NCBI RefSeq assembly: GCF_900156465.1 | Contig: NZ_LT707064.1 | Span: forward strand, 1,338,001 to 1,402,000 | Length of the DNA stretch: 64,000 bases | Direction: 5' to 3' | From: Pseudomonas sp. 7SR1 | GTDB taxonomy: Bacteria; Pseudomonadota; Gammaproteobacteria; Pseudomonadales; Pseudomonadaceae | Part shown: in pieces, positions 55,985 through 64,000 of the stretch | Layout: every line of letters starts with the position of its first letter | How positions within the stretch are numbered: position 1 is the first letter of the stretch | Notes under the pieces: generated by a model | Databases searched by the model: none | Told to the model about the DNA's origin: nothing | What the model saw: only the letters and a program-made list of their open reading frames with translations | Program-made: the position numbers and the translations under genes

Positions 55985-56566
55985 TTAACGCCCCTGCAAC
56001 GCCTCCAACCGCGCCGGCAGGTCTTCCTGGGGAAAGCGCGCGTGCAGCGCCAGCAGTTTCTCATCGGCAGCCCTGTTCTGCCCCGCCTGGCGCAAGCGCA
56101 GGATTTCCAACAGCTCGTTCTCCAGCGACAGCGGTGCGGCGGGTTTGCTCATCTTCGCCGCGGGCCGATCCGCGGGGACCTGGGCCATTTCCGCCTGGGG
56201 CGCCATGCGCGCCATTGGCGCGGGAGCGGGCGCAGGGGGTGGTGCCTCCGCGATAACCGCAGGGGCCTGTCGGTCGGCGGAAAAGTCCAGCGTTGCTGGC
56301 GCTTGCCGGGGCTCAGGCGCGCGCAGTACCAGGCCGATCATCAGCGCCACACCGGCCAGGCTGGCGAACGCGACCTGCCAGCGGGGCCGTTGGCAGGCCA
56401 GCAGCCAGCGCTGCCACAGGCTCGGCTTGGGTGCCGGCGCCTCGCGGCGGGCGGCGGCCAGGATGAATGCGTCCAGCGAGGCGGGCGGCTCGCCGCCGGC
56501 ATGTTCGCGAAAATGCTCGATCATCAGGTCGTCCTGGGGATCCTGGGTGTGTCTGGAGTCGTTCAT
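55985..56566 (-). CDS. Putative membrane anti-sigma factor
   Basis: A 193-aa protein with one membrane segment (about 72-90, [17 protein letters not shown]), a short cytoplasmic N-terminus (about 1-60) and a Pro/Ala-rich outer linker before a helical end ([43 protein letters not shown]). It has no zinc HxxxCxxC motif, so it is not a classic ZAS-type anti-sigma factor. The role is inferred from position: its start overlaps the ECF sigma gene stop by ATGA, the usual layout of sigma/anti-sigma pairs. Confidence 0.7.
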   Translation of the reverse strand: MNDSRHTQDPQDDLMIEHFREHAGGEPPASLDAFILAAARREAPAPKPSLWQRWLLACQRPRWQVAFASLAGVALMIGLVLRAPEPRQAPATLDFSADRQAPAVIAEAPPPAPAPAPMARMAPQAEMAQVPADRPAAKMSKPAAPLSLENELLEILRLRQAGQNRAADEKLLALHARFPQEDLPARLEALQGR

Positions 56567-57135
56567 GCGGGTACCTCATCGGCCAGCAGCCGATGCAATT
56601 TCTGCTGGGCGTAACGCAGGCGGCTTTTCACCGTTTCCAGCGGGGCGCCGGTCAGGGTAGCGATCTGTGGCAGTTCCAGTTCGCCGTGCAGGCGCAACAG
56701 GAAGACTTCCCGCTGATCCTCGGGCAGGGCCTGCAAGGCAGCGTCCAGGCGAGCCTGGTCGCGACTCAGGCTCAACTGCCGTTCGGGACCGTCGGCGTCG
56801 TCGGGTTGCCTGTGAAGCTGTTCGTCGTAGCTGTCGTGCAGCGGGTTATGAACGCCGTGTTTGCGCCAGTGGTCGATCAAGCGATTGCGCGCAATCTGGA
56901 ACAACCAGGTACGAAAACTCGCCTGTCCTTGTGGCTGGGTGGAACTGCGGATCAGGCTGAGCCAGGTGTCCTGGAAGACCTCTTCGGCCAGCTCGGCCTT
57001 GTTGCTCAATGACAGTAGGAAACGATAAAGCCCCTGCCGATGGCGGGCGTACAAAGCTTCAAAACATGCCCCGTCGCCGTTGCGGTAACGGGCCAGCAGC
57101 GATTCGTCGCTGGGAGAATCCATCGTAGCGGGCAT
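56563..57135 (-). CDS. ECF RNA polymerase sigma factor
   Basis: A 190-aa sigma-70-family factor of the ECF type. Region 2 is SLLARYRNGDGACFEALYARHRQGLYRFL through TWLFQIARNRLIDHWRKH; region 4 is LDAALQALPEDQREVFLLRLHGELELPQIATLTGAPLETVKSRLRYAQQKLHRLL. The start at 57135 follows AAGGAG at 12-nt spacing; ATG at 57123 is an alternative. It is translationally coupled to the following membrane protein gene and shares its strand with the vWFA lipoprotein gene upstream. Confidence 0.9.
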   Translation of the reverse strand: MPATMDSPSDESLLARYRNGDGACFEALYARHRQGLYRFLLSLSNKAELAEEVFQDTWLSLIRSSTQPQGQASFRTWLFQIARNRLIDHWRKHGVHNPLHDSYDEQLHRQPDDADGPERQLSLSRDQARLDAALQALPEDQREVFLLRLHGELELPQIATLTGAPLETVKSRLRYAQQKLHRLLADEVPA

Positions 57136-57186
57136 GTGGGTGGCGAACTCCTTTCGGTGTGGACGCAGTCTTGCAGACAACAAGGG

Positions 57187-57224
57187 CCAACTGTGGGAGC
57201 GAGCAGGTTCGCTCCCACAGTTGG
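57187..57224. terminator. Perfect 16-bp hairpin between sigma and vWFA genes
   Basis: CCAACTGTGGGAGCGA (57187-57202) pairs perfectly with TCGCTCCCACAGTTGG (57209-57224) around a 6-nt loop. The arms carry the GTGGGAGCGA end of the common REP family. It sits between the vWFA gene (stop 57243) and the sigma gene start, so it could separate their transcripts. Confidence 0.7.
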
Positions 57225-57242
57225 TCCTCGTTGTGCTTGGGA

Positions 57243-58907
57243 TCAGTGCTTGGCCGCAGGCTTGAGGCTCTGGGCCAACTCGACCATCTGCACGAACTCG
57301 GCACGCAGCCCGAACGGGTCATCGCCCCGGGCGGAGCGGGCCAGTCGAGCGGTGTCCTTCAAGCTCATGGCGCCAGTGTAGCGTCCATCGCCCTTGAGCT
57401 GCTGGGCGAAGGCGGCCACGGCGGCCGAGAAGCGCAAGTCTTCGCTGGCCTCGCCCTTTTCCTGCGCCGCAACCACAGGATGCTCGATCAACCGGCTGAC
57501 ACCGCCCTCGGCGGGCTTGTAGCGTACCCGCAACATGGCCAGCTCCCCCGATTGAACGTCCTGCCTGGCAACGCTGCCGTAGCGCAACGGCTCCAGCCAA
57601 CCCTGCTCGCCCTTGGGCACGATTTCATACAACGCCGTCACGGTGTGCCCGGCACCGATTTCGCCGGCATCGACCTTGTCGTTGTTGAAATCCTCGCGCT
57701 TCAGTGCACGGTTCTCATAACCGAGCAAACGGTATTCGCTGACCTGGGCCGGGTTGAACTCCACTTGCAGCTTCACATCCCGCGCCACCACCGCCAGGGT
57801 CGAGCTGAGCTGGTCCACCAGCACCTTGCGCGCTTCGAGCAGGTTGTCGATGTAGGCGTAATTGCCATCCCCGGCGTCGGCCAGTTGCTCCATCAGGTGT
57901 TCGTTGTAGTTATCCACGCCAAAACCCAGCGTGGTCAGGGACACGCCGCTTTTGCGCTGGTCCACCGCCATCTGCTTGAGGCTGTCGAAGTCACTGATGC
58001 CGACGTTGAAGTCGCCATCGGTAGCCAACAGGATGCGGTTGATGCCGTTGTCGATATAGCTCTCCCGGGCCAGCTGGTACGCCAGCTCGATGCCCGAGGC
58101 GCCAGCGGTGGAACCGCCCGCGTTCAGTTGATCGATGGCAGTGCGGATCCTGGCCTTGTCCCGACCCGAGGTGGGTTTGAGCACCACCCGCGATTCGCCG
58201 GCATACACCACCAGGGACACACGATCCTGGTCGCGCAGTTGGTCCACCAGTAGCTTCAAGGTGCTTTTGACCAGCGGCAGGCCCTCGCGACGATCCATGG
58301 AACCGGAAACGTCCACCAGAAAGACCAGGTTGGCCGGCGCCAGCTCCGCCACCGCACGATCGGAAGCCTTGATGCCGATGCGCAGCAGACGGGTATGAGG
58401 ATTCCAGGGCGAGGGTGCTACCTCGGTGGTCACGCCGAACGGCGAGCCGTCGGTGGGCAGCGCGTAATCGTAGGGAAAGTAGTTGACCATTTCCTCCAGT
58501 CGCACAGCGCCTTCAGGCGGCAGGCGGCCCTGATTGAGGAAACGTCGCACATTGGCATAGCTGCCGGTGTCGACATCCGCACCGAAGGTCGACACGGGGG
58601 TTTCGGCGACACTATGGACAGGGTTATCCGGCAGCTTCTCGTATTGCTCCCGCGGTTCGGTGCGGTAATCCCCGACGATGGCATCGTTCGCCACACTCGG
58701 GGCGACCACCGATACCGGGGCGGCCATGCGCTTGGTCAGCGGTTGGCGAGTGTGGGCAGCCTCGTTTTGTAGCACCGGGCTGGGAGCCACCGGTTCGACC
58801 GGCTTGGGGGCCTCTCGGGAAGACAACCCACAACCGGCCAGCATCACCAATAAGGTCATGGCAAAGCCCTGGGCAGCGGGACGCAGGAATGGACAGGGAC
58901 GGGACAT
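57243..58907 (-). CDS. vWFA-domain lipoprotein (YfbK-like)
   Basis: A 554-aa envelope lipoprotein. The lipobox LAGC lies in MTLLVMLAGCGLSS, so the mature protein begins at Cys36 or thereabouts. A YfbK-type N-terminal part (about 110-190, STFGADVDTGSYANVRRFLNQG) leads to a vWFA domain (about 200-380) with an intact MIDAS (DVSGSM, Thr in GGSTAG, Asp in ATDGDFN) and a DUF3520-like C-terminal part. The domain likely binds a divalent cation and a partner protein. It lies upstream of the ECF sigma pair, possibly as its signal sensor, which is inference. Confidence 0.87.
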   Translation of the reverse strand: MSRPCPFLRPAAQGFAMTLLVMLAGCGLSSREAPKPVEPVAPSPVLQNEAAHTRQPLTKRMAAPVSVVAPSVANDAIVGDYRTEPREQYEKLPDNPVHSVAETPVSTFGADVDTGSYANVRRFLNQGRLPPEGAVRLEEMVNYFPYDYALPTDGSPFGVTTEVAPSPWNPHTRLLRIGIKASDRAVAELAPANLVFLVDVSGSMDRREGLPLVKSTLKLLVDQLRDQDRVSLVVYAGESRVVLKPTSGRDKARIRTAIDQLNAGGSTAGASGIELAYQLARESYIDNGINRILLATDGDFNVGISDFDSLKQMAVDQRKSGVSLTTLGFGVDNYNEHLMEQLADAGDGNYAYIDNLLEARKVLVDQLSSTLAVVARDVKLQVEFNPAQVSEYRLLGYENRALKREDFNNDKVDAGEIGAGHTVTALYEIVPKGEQGWLEPLRYGSVARQDVQSGELAMLRVRYKPAEGGVSRLIEHPVVAAQEKGEASEDLRFSAAVAAFAQQLKGDGRYTGAMSLKDTARLARSARGDDPFGLRAEFVQMVELAQSLKPAAKH

Positions 58908-59049
58908 GGGCTGAACCTCGTGAATGAATGATCCGTTCACAAGCTCAGACGAGGGGTATCGGGGATTCGGGTTAAGTGCCGGGCATTATTTTACGGCGCT
59001 CTGCAATCGCAGGCCCGGCCCCCCGAAGGCGACCAGGCATGCAAACCGA

Positions 59050-59631
59050 CTAGCGGGACGGAATGGCCTGCAGGTCATCGGCGATAAAGCGGCTCAGCAC
59101 CCCGGTGTAGTAACCCTCGACGTCGGCATTACCTTTGTTGGTCAGCGCCCCCATCATGCTTTTCATATTCTGCATCTGGCCCATCGCGCCTGCAGGCATC
59201 AGCCCTTCGCGGGCCTGGGCAAAGTGCAGTACTTCGGCACCGGCCTTCTTGACCTTGACCTGATAGCTGAAATCGACGCTGGCGAGGTACGTGCCGTCGG
59301 CAACGATCTTGCTCATGAAGCCGCCCTGGGTGTCCTGGATACGGCGTGTGTAGACGGCGTTCACATCCAGCAGGTAATCGGCGGTTTCCTTGCTGTCGGC
59401 ATAGCGATTACCGTCGAGCAGGCGGACGATCAGGTCGGAGTGCAGCTGGTCACGGACTTTGTCGTCAGGCAGAAAACGCTCGTTCTTGCCTACGACTTCA
59501 ACATTGAACGTGTCGATCCAATAGGTGGCGGTCTTGGGGATGGTCAGGGGGGCGGGAGAAATATAGTAGTCCGGCTTGGAGGCACAGCCCGCCATGAGGC
59601 AAGCGGCAAGCAACAGTGCAAAAACGCGCAT
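59050..59631 (-). CDS. Hypothetical lipoprotein
   Basis: A 193-aa protein with a lipoprotein signal MRVFALLLAACLMAGC. The mature part is mixed alpha/beta and resembles envelope lipoproteins that bind at the outer membrane, with TATYWIDTFNVEVVGKNERF at its start and a Met-rich stretch (AGAMGQMQNMKSMMGALTNK) near the end. No family name is secure. It is separated from the vWFA gene by 142 bp and could be a separate unit. The ATG at 59631 is chosen as the signal-peptide start. Confidence 0.75.
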   Translation of the reverse strand: MRVFALLLAACLMAGCASKPDYYISPAPLTIPKTATYWIDTFNVEVVGKNERFLPDDKVRDQLHSDLIVRLLDGNRYADSKETADYLLDVNAVYTRRIQDTQGGFMSKIVADGTYLASVDFSYQVKVKKAGAEVLHFAQAREGLMPAGAMGQMQNMKSMMGALTNKGNADVEGYYTGVLSRFIADDLQAIPSR

Positions 59632-59747
59632 GTCTGAATTCGTCCCTGGAAAGTGAAGAGTAAAAACCGGCGGCATTCTAAGGGAGCCGAGCGTTTCTCA
59701 CGTCACCTTTTTCACTTGCATGCGCATTTTTTCAGCGAAACGTCATC

Positions 59748-59791
59748 AAGCCAGCAAAGCCCAGGTCCTGGAGACTGGGCTTTGCTGGCTT
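59748..59791. terminator. Perfect 17-bp hairpin terminator
   Basis: AAGCCAGCAAAGCCCAG (59748-59764) pairs perfectly with CTGGGCTTTGCTGGCTT (59775-59791) around a 10-nt loop, 7 bp past the stop of the quinone-oxidoreductase gene. It likely ends that transcript. Confidence 0.8.
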
Positions 59792-59798
59792 CCATGGC

Positions 59799-60791
59799 TC
59801 ACATGTCAACCACCGTCTTCCCTGCGCCAAGCCCCTGGGCCACTTGCTTGAACGCGTCGTTCACGTCGTCCAGGCCAAACCGATGTACGTCCACCTTGAT
59901 CCGCAGTTGTCCGGCTTCGACCAGTGCCGCCGCCTGCCGCAGGATCTGCCCGTGGTGCTCGCGCCCCTTGCCGGTCAGCAGGGGCATCAAGGTGAACACC
60001 CCAGAATAACTCGCGCCTCGAAACGACAGCGGTGCCAGGCTGTGCTGCCCCCACCCCAGGCAACTGAGCACGTGACCGGTGTACGCCTTCACGGCGCTGA
60101 ACGACGCATCCAGGGTCGAGCCGCCAACGGTGTCGTAGACAATATCGAAGCCTTCGTCATCGGTGTGCAGGCGCACGTAGCTGTCGGTGTCCTGGATCCG
60201 GTAATCGATGGCGGTGGCCCCCAGCTCGCGAATGAAGTCCAGGCTGCCGGCCGAGCCGGTGGCATAGACCTTGGCGCCTCGGGCCTTGGCGATTTGCACG
60301 GCCATCTGGCCGACACCGCCGGCGCCGCCATGGATCAGCACCTGTTGACCGGCCCGGACGTTGGCGCGATCGACCAGGCCTTCCCAGGCCGTGATGAAGA
60401 CCAACGGCAAGGCTGCTGCTTCACGCATGCTCATCGACCGGGGCTTGGGTGCGATCAGCGACGCATCGACGGCAACGTATTGGGCCAGGGCGCCCTGGAT
60501 TCCGCCGATTCCGGCAGCCATGCCAAATACCTCATCTCCACGGGTGAAGTCAGTGACGCCATCGCCCAGCTCGACGACCGTGCCGGCCAGGTCGATTCCC
60601 AGCACTGCGGGCAGCGGTTGACGGGCATGGGCGCCGCCTCCCGTCGCTATCTTGGTATCCAGCGGATTGATGCCGGCGGCATGGACCTTGATCAAGACCT
60701 GTCCCTTGCCGGGCACGGGCCGGGCAACAGGGCGGACGACCAAAGGGGCCTGGGCGGTTTCAGCGATGGCGGCGAGCATGGTGTCGTTCAT
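59799..60791 (-). CDS. Quinone oxidoreductase-like MDR dehydrogenase
   Basis: A 330-aa medium-chain dehydrogenase/reductase of the quinone oxidoreductase type, which reduces carbonyls with NADPH. The NADPH-binding site is GGAGGVGQMAVQIAKARGAKVYAT, and AAGINPLDTKI near the start is the family N-terminal signature. There is no zinc-binding cysteine set, as usual for this subgroup. The ATG at 60791 (MNDTMLAAIAETAQAPLVV) is chosen; the substrate is unknown. It is divergent from the LysR gene 107 bp away, which probably regulates it. Confidence 0.87.
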   Translation of the reverse strand: MNDTMLAAIAETAQAPLVVRPVARPVPGKGQVLIKVHAAGINPLDTKIATGGGAHARQPLPAVLGIDLAGTVVELGDGVTDFTRGDEVFGMAAGIGGIQGALAQYVAVDASLIAPKPRSMSMREAAALPLVFITAWEGLVDRANVRAGQQVLIHGGAGGVGQMAVQIAKARGAKVYATGSAGSLDFIRELGATAIDYRIQDTDSYVRLHTDDEGFDIVYDTVGGSTLDASFSAVKAYTGHVLSCLGWGQHSLAPLSFRGASYSGVFTLMPLLTGKGREHHGQILRQAAALVEAGQLRIKVDVHRFGLDDVNDAFKQVAQGLGAGKTVVDM

Positions 60792-60898
60792 GTCAGTGAC
60801 CTCCAATGAGTGGGTGGAGTACATGTTGCAACCCACGATGCATTCCGATAAGTAAGCAAGCACGGATAGGTTTTATTCCATGAAGAGGCCAAATTCCG

Positions 60899-61777
60899 AT
60901 GGATCTGTTCGACGCGATGCAGGTATTCGTACGGGTGGTGGAGCGCGGCTCGTTCTCGGCTGTCGCCAGGGAACTGAACCTGGGCCAACCGGCGGTGAGC
61001 AAGCAGGTCCGTGCGCTGGAGCGGCATCTGGGTGGCGCGTTGCTTGCCCGCAGCACCCGCCAGCTTGCGCTGACCGACCAGGGCCAGCGTTTCTACGCGC
61101 AAAGCAAGGAGATACTCGCCAGCCTGGACGCGGCCCGGCTCAGTTTCGCCAGCGGACAGGAAGAGATCGCCGGCCCCTTGCGTGTGGCGGCGCCAGTCAG
61201 CTTCGGGCGGCTATGCATCGCGCCGCTGCTGGGCGAGTTCCTGGCGCGCCATCCCAAGGTGCGGATCGACCTGCGGCTCAATGACCAGAACGAAGATGTG
61301 CTGAAGGAAAACATCGATCTGGCCATTCGCATCGGCGCGGTTAAGAACGAAGGGCTGGTGGCCGTCTCCCTCGGCGACAGTCCGCGCCGGGTCTACGCGT
61401 CTGCGGCCTATCTGCAGCGATACGGCACGCCGCTCGAGCCGGCGGATCTGATCCACCATAACTGCCTGGGCTTTACACTGCTGGAGCACTACGACACCTG
61501 GCGTTTCGACCAGGAAGGCAGGCAACACTGCGTGACGATCAAGGGCAACGTCACCAGCAACAGTAGCGAGGCCATTCGGGAAATGGTGCTGTCGGGCCTG
61601 GGCATTTGCCTTTCACCCCAGTGGTTGTTTGCCGCCGACCTGCGTCAGGGAGCCGTGTCGCAGCTGCTTGAGGATTACCAACCAACCGCCCTGCCCATCA
61701 ACGCAGTCTTCAGCAGCGACCGCCGACGCTCGGCACGTACCCGGGCCTTTGTGGACTTTCTGCGCGAACGCCTCTGA
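60899..61777 (+). CDS. LysR-family transcriptional regulator
   Basis: A 292-aa LysR-type regulator with the N-terminal helix-turn-helix (MQVFVRVVERGSFSAVARELNLGQPAVSKQVRALERHLG) and a C-terminal effector-binding domain. It starts with MDLFDAMQVF, as in the large subgroup controlling adjacent oxidoreductases. Divergent from the quinone oxidoreductase gene, which is its probable target. Confidence 0.93.
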   Translation: MDLFDAMQVFVRVVERGSFSAVARELNLGQPAVSKQVRALERHLGGALLARSTRQLALTDQGQRFYAQSKEILASLDAARLSFASGQEEIAGPLRVAAPVSFGRLCIAPLLGEFLARHPKVRIDLRLNDQNEDVLKENIDLAIRIGAVKNEGLVAVSLGDSPRRVYASAAYLQRYGTPLEPADLIHHNCLGFTLLEHYDTWRFDQEGRQHCVTIKGNVTSNSSEAIREMVLSGLGICLSPQWLFAADLRQGAVSQLLEDYQPTALPINAVFSSDRRRSARTRAFVDFLRERL

Positions 61778-61818
61778 TGAGGCTGACCGGGCCCGCGGCA
61801 GGGCGTCGTCGCGCAAAC

Positions 61819-63132
61819 CTAGGACTCACACACCAACGGCGATAGCGCCGACTTCGTGGCCCGCCCCGAAAAATACGCCGCCGCACCCACCCCCACCGCG
61901 CCCATGACCCCGCAATAGGCCACACACACCCATGGGCTCCAGGGCACCAGCGCAATCAGCAGCAACGGCGTCATGCTGGCCCATAGCGCATAGGCGATGT
62001 TGTAGGTGAACGAGATGCCGGACACACGGATCCTGGCCGGGAACAGGTTGACCATCACCGAAGGCACCGCCCCCACCACGCCACAGCACAGGCCTGCCAC
62101 AGCGTAGGCCAGGCCCAGCCAGGCACCGCCGCCGATCAGGCTGGCGTAGAGCAGCGCAATGCCCAGCGGCAGCAGCAGACTGTAGAGCATGACCGCGCGC
62201 CAGGCGCCGATGCGGTCGACGATAAGGCCGGCGAGGACGCAGCCGATGTTCAGGAAAACGATGCCCAGGCTACTCAGGGCGAACGTCTGGCCAGGAGTCA
62301 TGCCGAAGCTCTTCTGCATGACGGTCGGGGTGATGACCACGAACACCACCACGGCGGAGGTCAGCACGCATGTAAGGATGGCGGCAGGCAACAAGGCGTG
62401 GCGATAGTCGCGCAGCACGGTGCGCAGGGGCAGTTCCGCCGCGCCTTCACGGTTGGCTTGCAGGGCCATGAAAATCGGTGTTTCGCTCAGCCAGCGACGC
62501 AGCCAGACTCCGATCACACCAAAGACGCCACCCAGCAGGAAAGGCAGCCGCCAGGCATAGTCGAGAATTTCCTCAGGAGTGAACAGCCGTGCCAGCGCCG
62601 TGGCGGTCAAGGCGCCCAACAAGTAGCCGAACGTCAGGCCGGCCTGGAGGAAGCCCAGGGCGTAGCCTCGGTGTCGCGGCGGTGCGTGTTCGGCCACGAA
62701 CACCCAGGCACTCGGCACCTCGCCCCCTACCGCCGCCCCTTGCAGGATGCGCAACGCCAGTAACAGCAACGGCGCGAAATAACCGATTTGCGCGTAGGTC
62801 GGCATCACACCGATGAGCAGGCACGGCAAGGCCATCATCAGGATGCTCAGGCTGAACACCCGCTTGCGTCCCAGGCGATCGGCAAAATGCGCCATGAGAA
62901 TGCCGCCCAAGGGGCGAGCCAGATAGCCGGTGGCAAAGATTCCGAAGCTTTGCAGCAAGCGCAACCATTCGGGCATTTCCGGGGGGAAGAACAGCTGGCT
63001 GAGCGTCAGGGCGAAGAAGACGAAAATGATGAAATCATAGATCTCCAGCGCGCCGCCGAGGGCGGCCAGGCCCAGGGTCTTGTAGTCGGACCGGCTGAAT
63101 CGGTCGCCTGGTAGATGAGTTGTGGCAGTCAT
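61819..63132 (-). CDS. MFS transporter of the metabolite:H+ symporter type
   Basis: A 437-aa inner-membrane transporter with about twelve segments. Family signatures are the loop GGILMAHFADRLGRKRVF between TM2 and TM3 and RILQGAAVGGEVPSAWVFVAEHAPPRHRG after TM4, typical of the MHS subfamily (KgtP/ProP/ShiA type). The substrate is likely a small organic acid, osmolyte or similar solute. It is convergent with the LysR gene. Confidence 0.88.
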   Translation of the reverse strand: MTATTHLPGDRFSRSDYKTLGLAALGGALEIYDFIIFVFFALTLSQLFFPPEMPEWLRLLQSFGIFATGYLARPLGGILMAHFADRLGRKRVFSLSILMMALPCLLIGVMPTYAQIGYFAPLLLLALRILQGAAVGGEVPSAWVFVAEHAPPRHRGYALGFLQAGLTFGYLLGALTATALARLFTPEEILDYAWRLPFLLGGVFGVIGVWLRRWLSETPIFMALQANREGAAELPLRTVLRDYRHALLPAAILTCVLTSAVVVFVVITPTVMQKSFGMTPGQTFALSSLGIVFLNIGCVLAGLIVDRIGAWRAVMLYSLLLPLGIALLYASLIGGGAWLGLAYAVAGLCCGVVGAVPSVMVNLFPARIRVSGISFTYNIAYALWASMTPLLLIALVPWSPWVCVAYCGVMGAVGVGAAAYFSGRATKSALSPLVCES

Positions 63133-63167
63133 AGGCAGATAGCAGAAAGTTGAGTGAGGACGACCGT

Positions 63168-63341
63168 TCAGTCGTCGCCCCGGTTGTCCATGGGTCGAAC
63201 CGGTGGTTGACCTGGCTCGGCGTCTTCGGCCTCATCTTCAGGCAGGTAATCCTTGCGACTGCGCGCGATGGCCTGGCGTATTTCGTCGCCCTTGGTGGGG
63301 CAGTTCTTCAGGCGGGCGATGCCGTCGGGTTTCTGCGTCAT
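63168..63341 (-). CDS. 57-aa conserved acidic small protein
   Basis: A short reading frame MTQKPDGIARLKNCPTKGDEIRQAIARS continuing RKDYLPEDEAEDAEPGQ and ending DNRGDD. GGAG at 63348-63351 stands 6 nt before the ATG at 63341; the ATG at 63347 abuts the GGAG and is less likely. It resembles a short Pseudomonas protein I recall, with a helical N-terminal half and a Pro/Asp-rich, disordered C-terminal half. Function unknown. Confidence 0.65.
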   Translation of the reverse strand: MTQKPDGIARLKNCPTKGDEIRQAIARSRKDYLPEDEAEDAEPGQPPVRPMDNRGDD

Positions 63342-63411
63342 CGCCATCTCCGGCAGTGATCAGGGGCTCGATAGTGCTCGCTTTTGCCGCCTGATGCCAA
63401 TTTTGTGATGA

Positions 63412-63428
63412 GGGCCGCCTGGCGGCCC
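63412..63428. terminator. Short GC hairpin downstream of the YbhB-like gene
   Basis: GGGCCGC-CTG-GCGGCCC is a perfect 7-bp stem between the 57-aa gene and the YbhB-like gene, on the 3' side of the latter. Weak terminator or chance; no T-run. Confidence 0.35.
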
Positions 63429-63473
63429 GGGGAATATCGGCCTTCCCGCCACGAATGACGGGGGCGTTCCGGA

Positions 63474-64000
63474 TCAGCGGTGGTAACGACGCACCACGCT
63501 GCTGTTGCGCAACACATGGCCTTTGATCTTTTCCATCAATTGGGCACGGGTCAGGCCGGCAGGCAGCGCTTCGGGTGGCAAGTCCAGGGCGTAGATCTGG
63601 ATCAGGTAATGGTGGGCGCTGTCACCGACAGGTGGACAAGGGCCGATATAGCCATGGGTATTCTTGCTGTTGGTGCCGCTCACGCCTTCCAGCGCCGACT
63701 TGGCACCCACGCCTGCCGGAATCTGCCGCGTGGAGGCCTTGATGCCGTAATGCACCCAATGGTCGACGCCCTGGCCTTTCTGACCATCCGGATCATGCAT
63801 GACGATGGCGTAGCTGAGGGTGCCGGGCGGGCCGGCGTTCCAGCTCAGGGCCGGGGAAACGTTCTTGCCGCCGCAATTGTTCGCATCGCTGGCGGCCGCT
63901 GCGGTGAAGAGGCGGTCGTCCGACACACCGGGAATGCTGAGGGTGAAGCGCTCCTGCGCCTGGACGGTTGCCTGTGCGCACAACACGAGGGCAACGGCGG
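63474..64000 (-). CDS. YbhB/YbcL Raf-kinase-inhibitor-like protein (partial, 5' end off window)
   Basis: At least 175 residues of an exported PEBP-family protein. The visible part begins in a signal peptide (AVALVLCAQATVQAQ) and continues to the mature RFTLSIPGVSDDRLF. Family motifs are GGKNVSPALSW, IVMHDPDGQKGQGVDHWVHYGI and the end YALDLPPEALPAGLTRAQLMEKIKGHVL. The reading frame runs to the right edge of the window with no clear start inside, so the first residues are missing. Ligand unknown. Confidence 0.9.
   Translation of the reverse strand, partial: AVALVLCAQATVQAQERFTLSIPGVSDDRLFTAAAASDANNCGGKNVSPALSWNAGPPGTLSYAIVMHDPDGQKGQGVDHWVHYGIKASTRQIPAGVGAKSALEGVSGTNSKNTHGYIGPCPPVGDSAHHYLIQIYALDLPPEALPAGLTRAQLMEKIKGHVLRNSSVVRRYHR

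Noticed and set aside
55636..56256. Open frames on both strands crossing the tRNA gene
   Set aside because: They run through the folded tRNA and its terminator, with no ribosome-binding site or conserved sequence.

Overview
The window reads as chromosomal DNA of a Pseudomonas, most likely of the P. fluorescens complex. Evidence is the high GC content, a complete Lap adhesion locus, a sulfate-uptake/oscA/EAL/desA gene order that I recall from P. aeruginosa PAO1 (PA0280-PA0286), a gabD-gabT-HDOD block (PA0265-PA0267), and Pseudomonas-type REP/REPIN repeats. I see no prophage, integrase, transposase or CRISPR array. Function calls are from motif reading and memory of families; no database search was possible.

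Layout. 1-20.7 kb: biofilm adhesion locus, with lapB (cut by the left edge) and lapE on the minus strand, the giant adhesin gene lapA (13.8 kb, about 4612 aa, 26 near-identical 100-residue repeats) on the plus strand, a small conserved protein, then lapD and lapG on the minus strand. LapE and LapB (plus LapC, off the edge) export LapA; LapG cleaves it at the TAAG site; LapD, a catalytically degenerate c-di-GMP receptor, holds LapG back. 20.8-27.8 kb: a GntR regulator, then the four-gene mgo/pvf cluster (mgoBCAD), which makes a small N-oxygenated amino-acid-derived signal. 28-34.2 kb: a dCache chemoreceptor, then an iron-responsive sigma/anti-sigma/TonB receptor set behind a Fur-like box. 34.4-38 kb: a fatty-acid desaturase with a divergent AraC regulator, a Crp/Fnr regulator and a small membrane protein.

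38-42.1 kb: a translationally coupled three-gene operon for a periplasmic dehydrogenase (c-type cytochrome, small subunit, GMC flavoprotein). The flavoprotein carries an apparent LecA-like sugar-binding tail. 42.4-46.6 kb: sulfate operon oscA-sbp-cysT-cysW-cysA. 46.8-51.2 kb: a GGDEF/EAL enzyme, DesA desaturase and a PAS-GGDEF cyclase. 51.2-55.5 kb: an HDOD response regulator and the GABA catabolism pair gabT and gabD. 55.8 kb: tRNA-Arg(CCG). 56-59.6 kb: ECF sigma factor, a likely anti-sigma protein, a vWFA lipoprotein and another lipoprotein. 59.8-64 kb: a quinone-oxidoreductase-like enzyme with divergent LysR regulator, an MFS transporter, a 57-residue protein and a YbhB-type protein cut by the right edge.

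The most interesting items are the mgo/pvf signal cluster, the lectin-tailed GMC dehydrogenase operon, and the almost perfectly periodic repeat tract of lapA.
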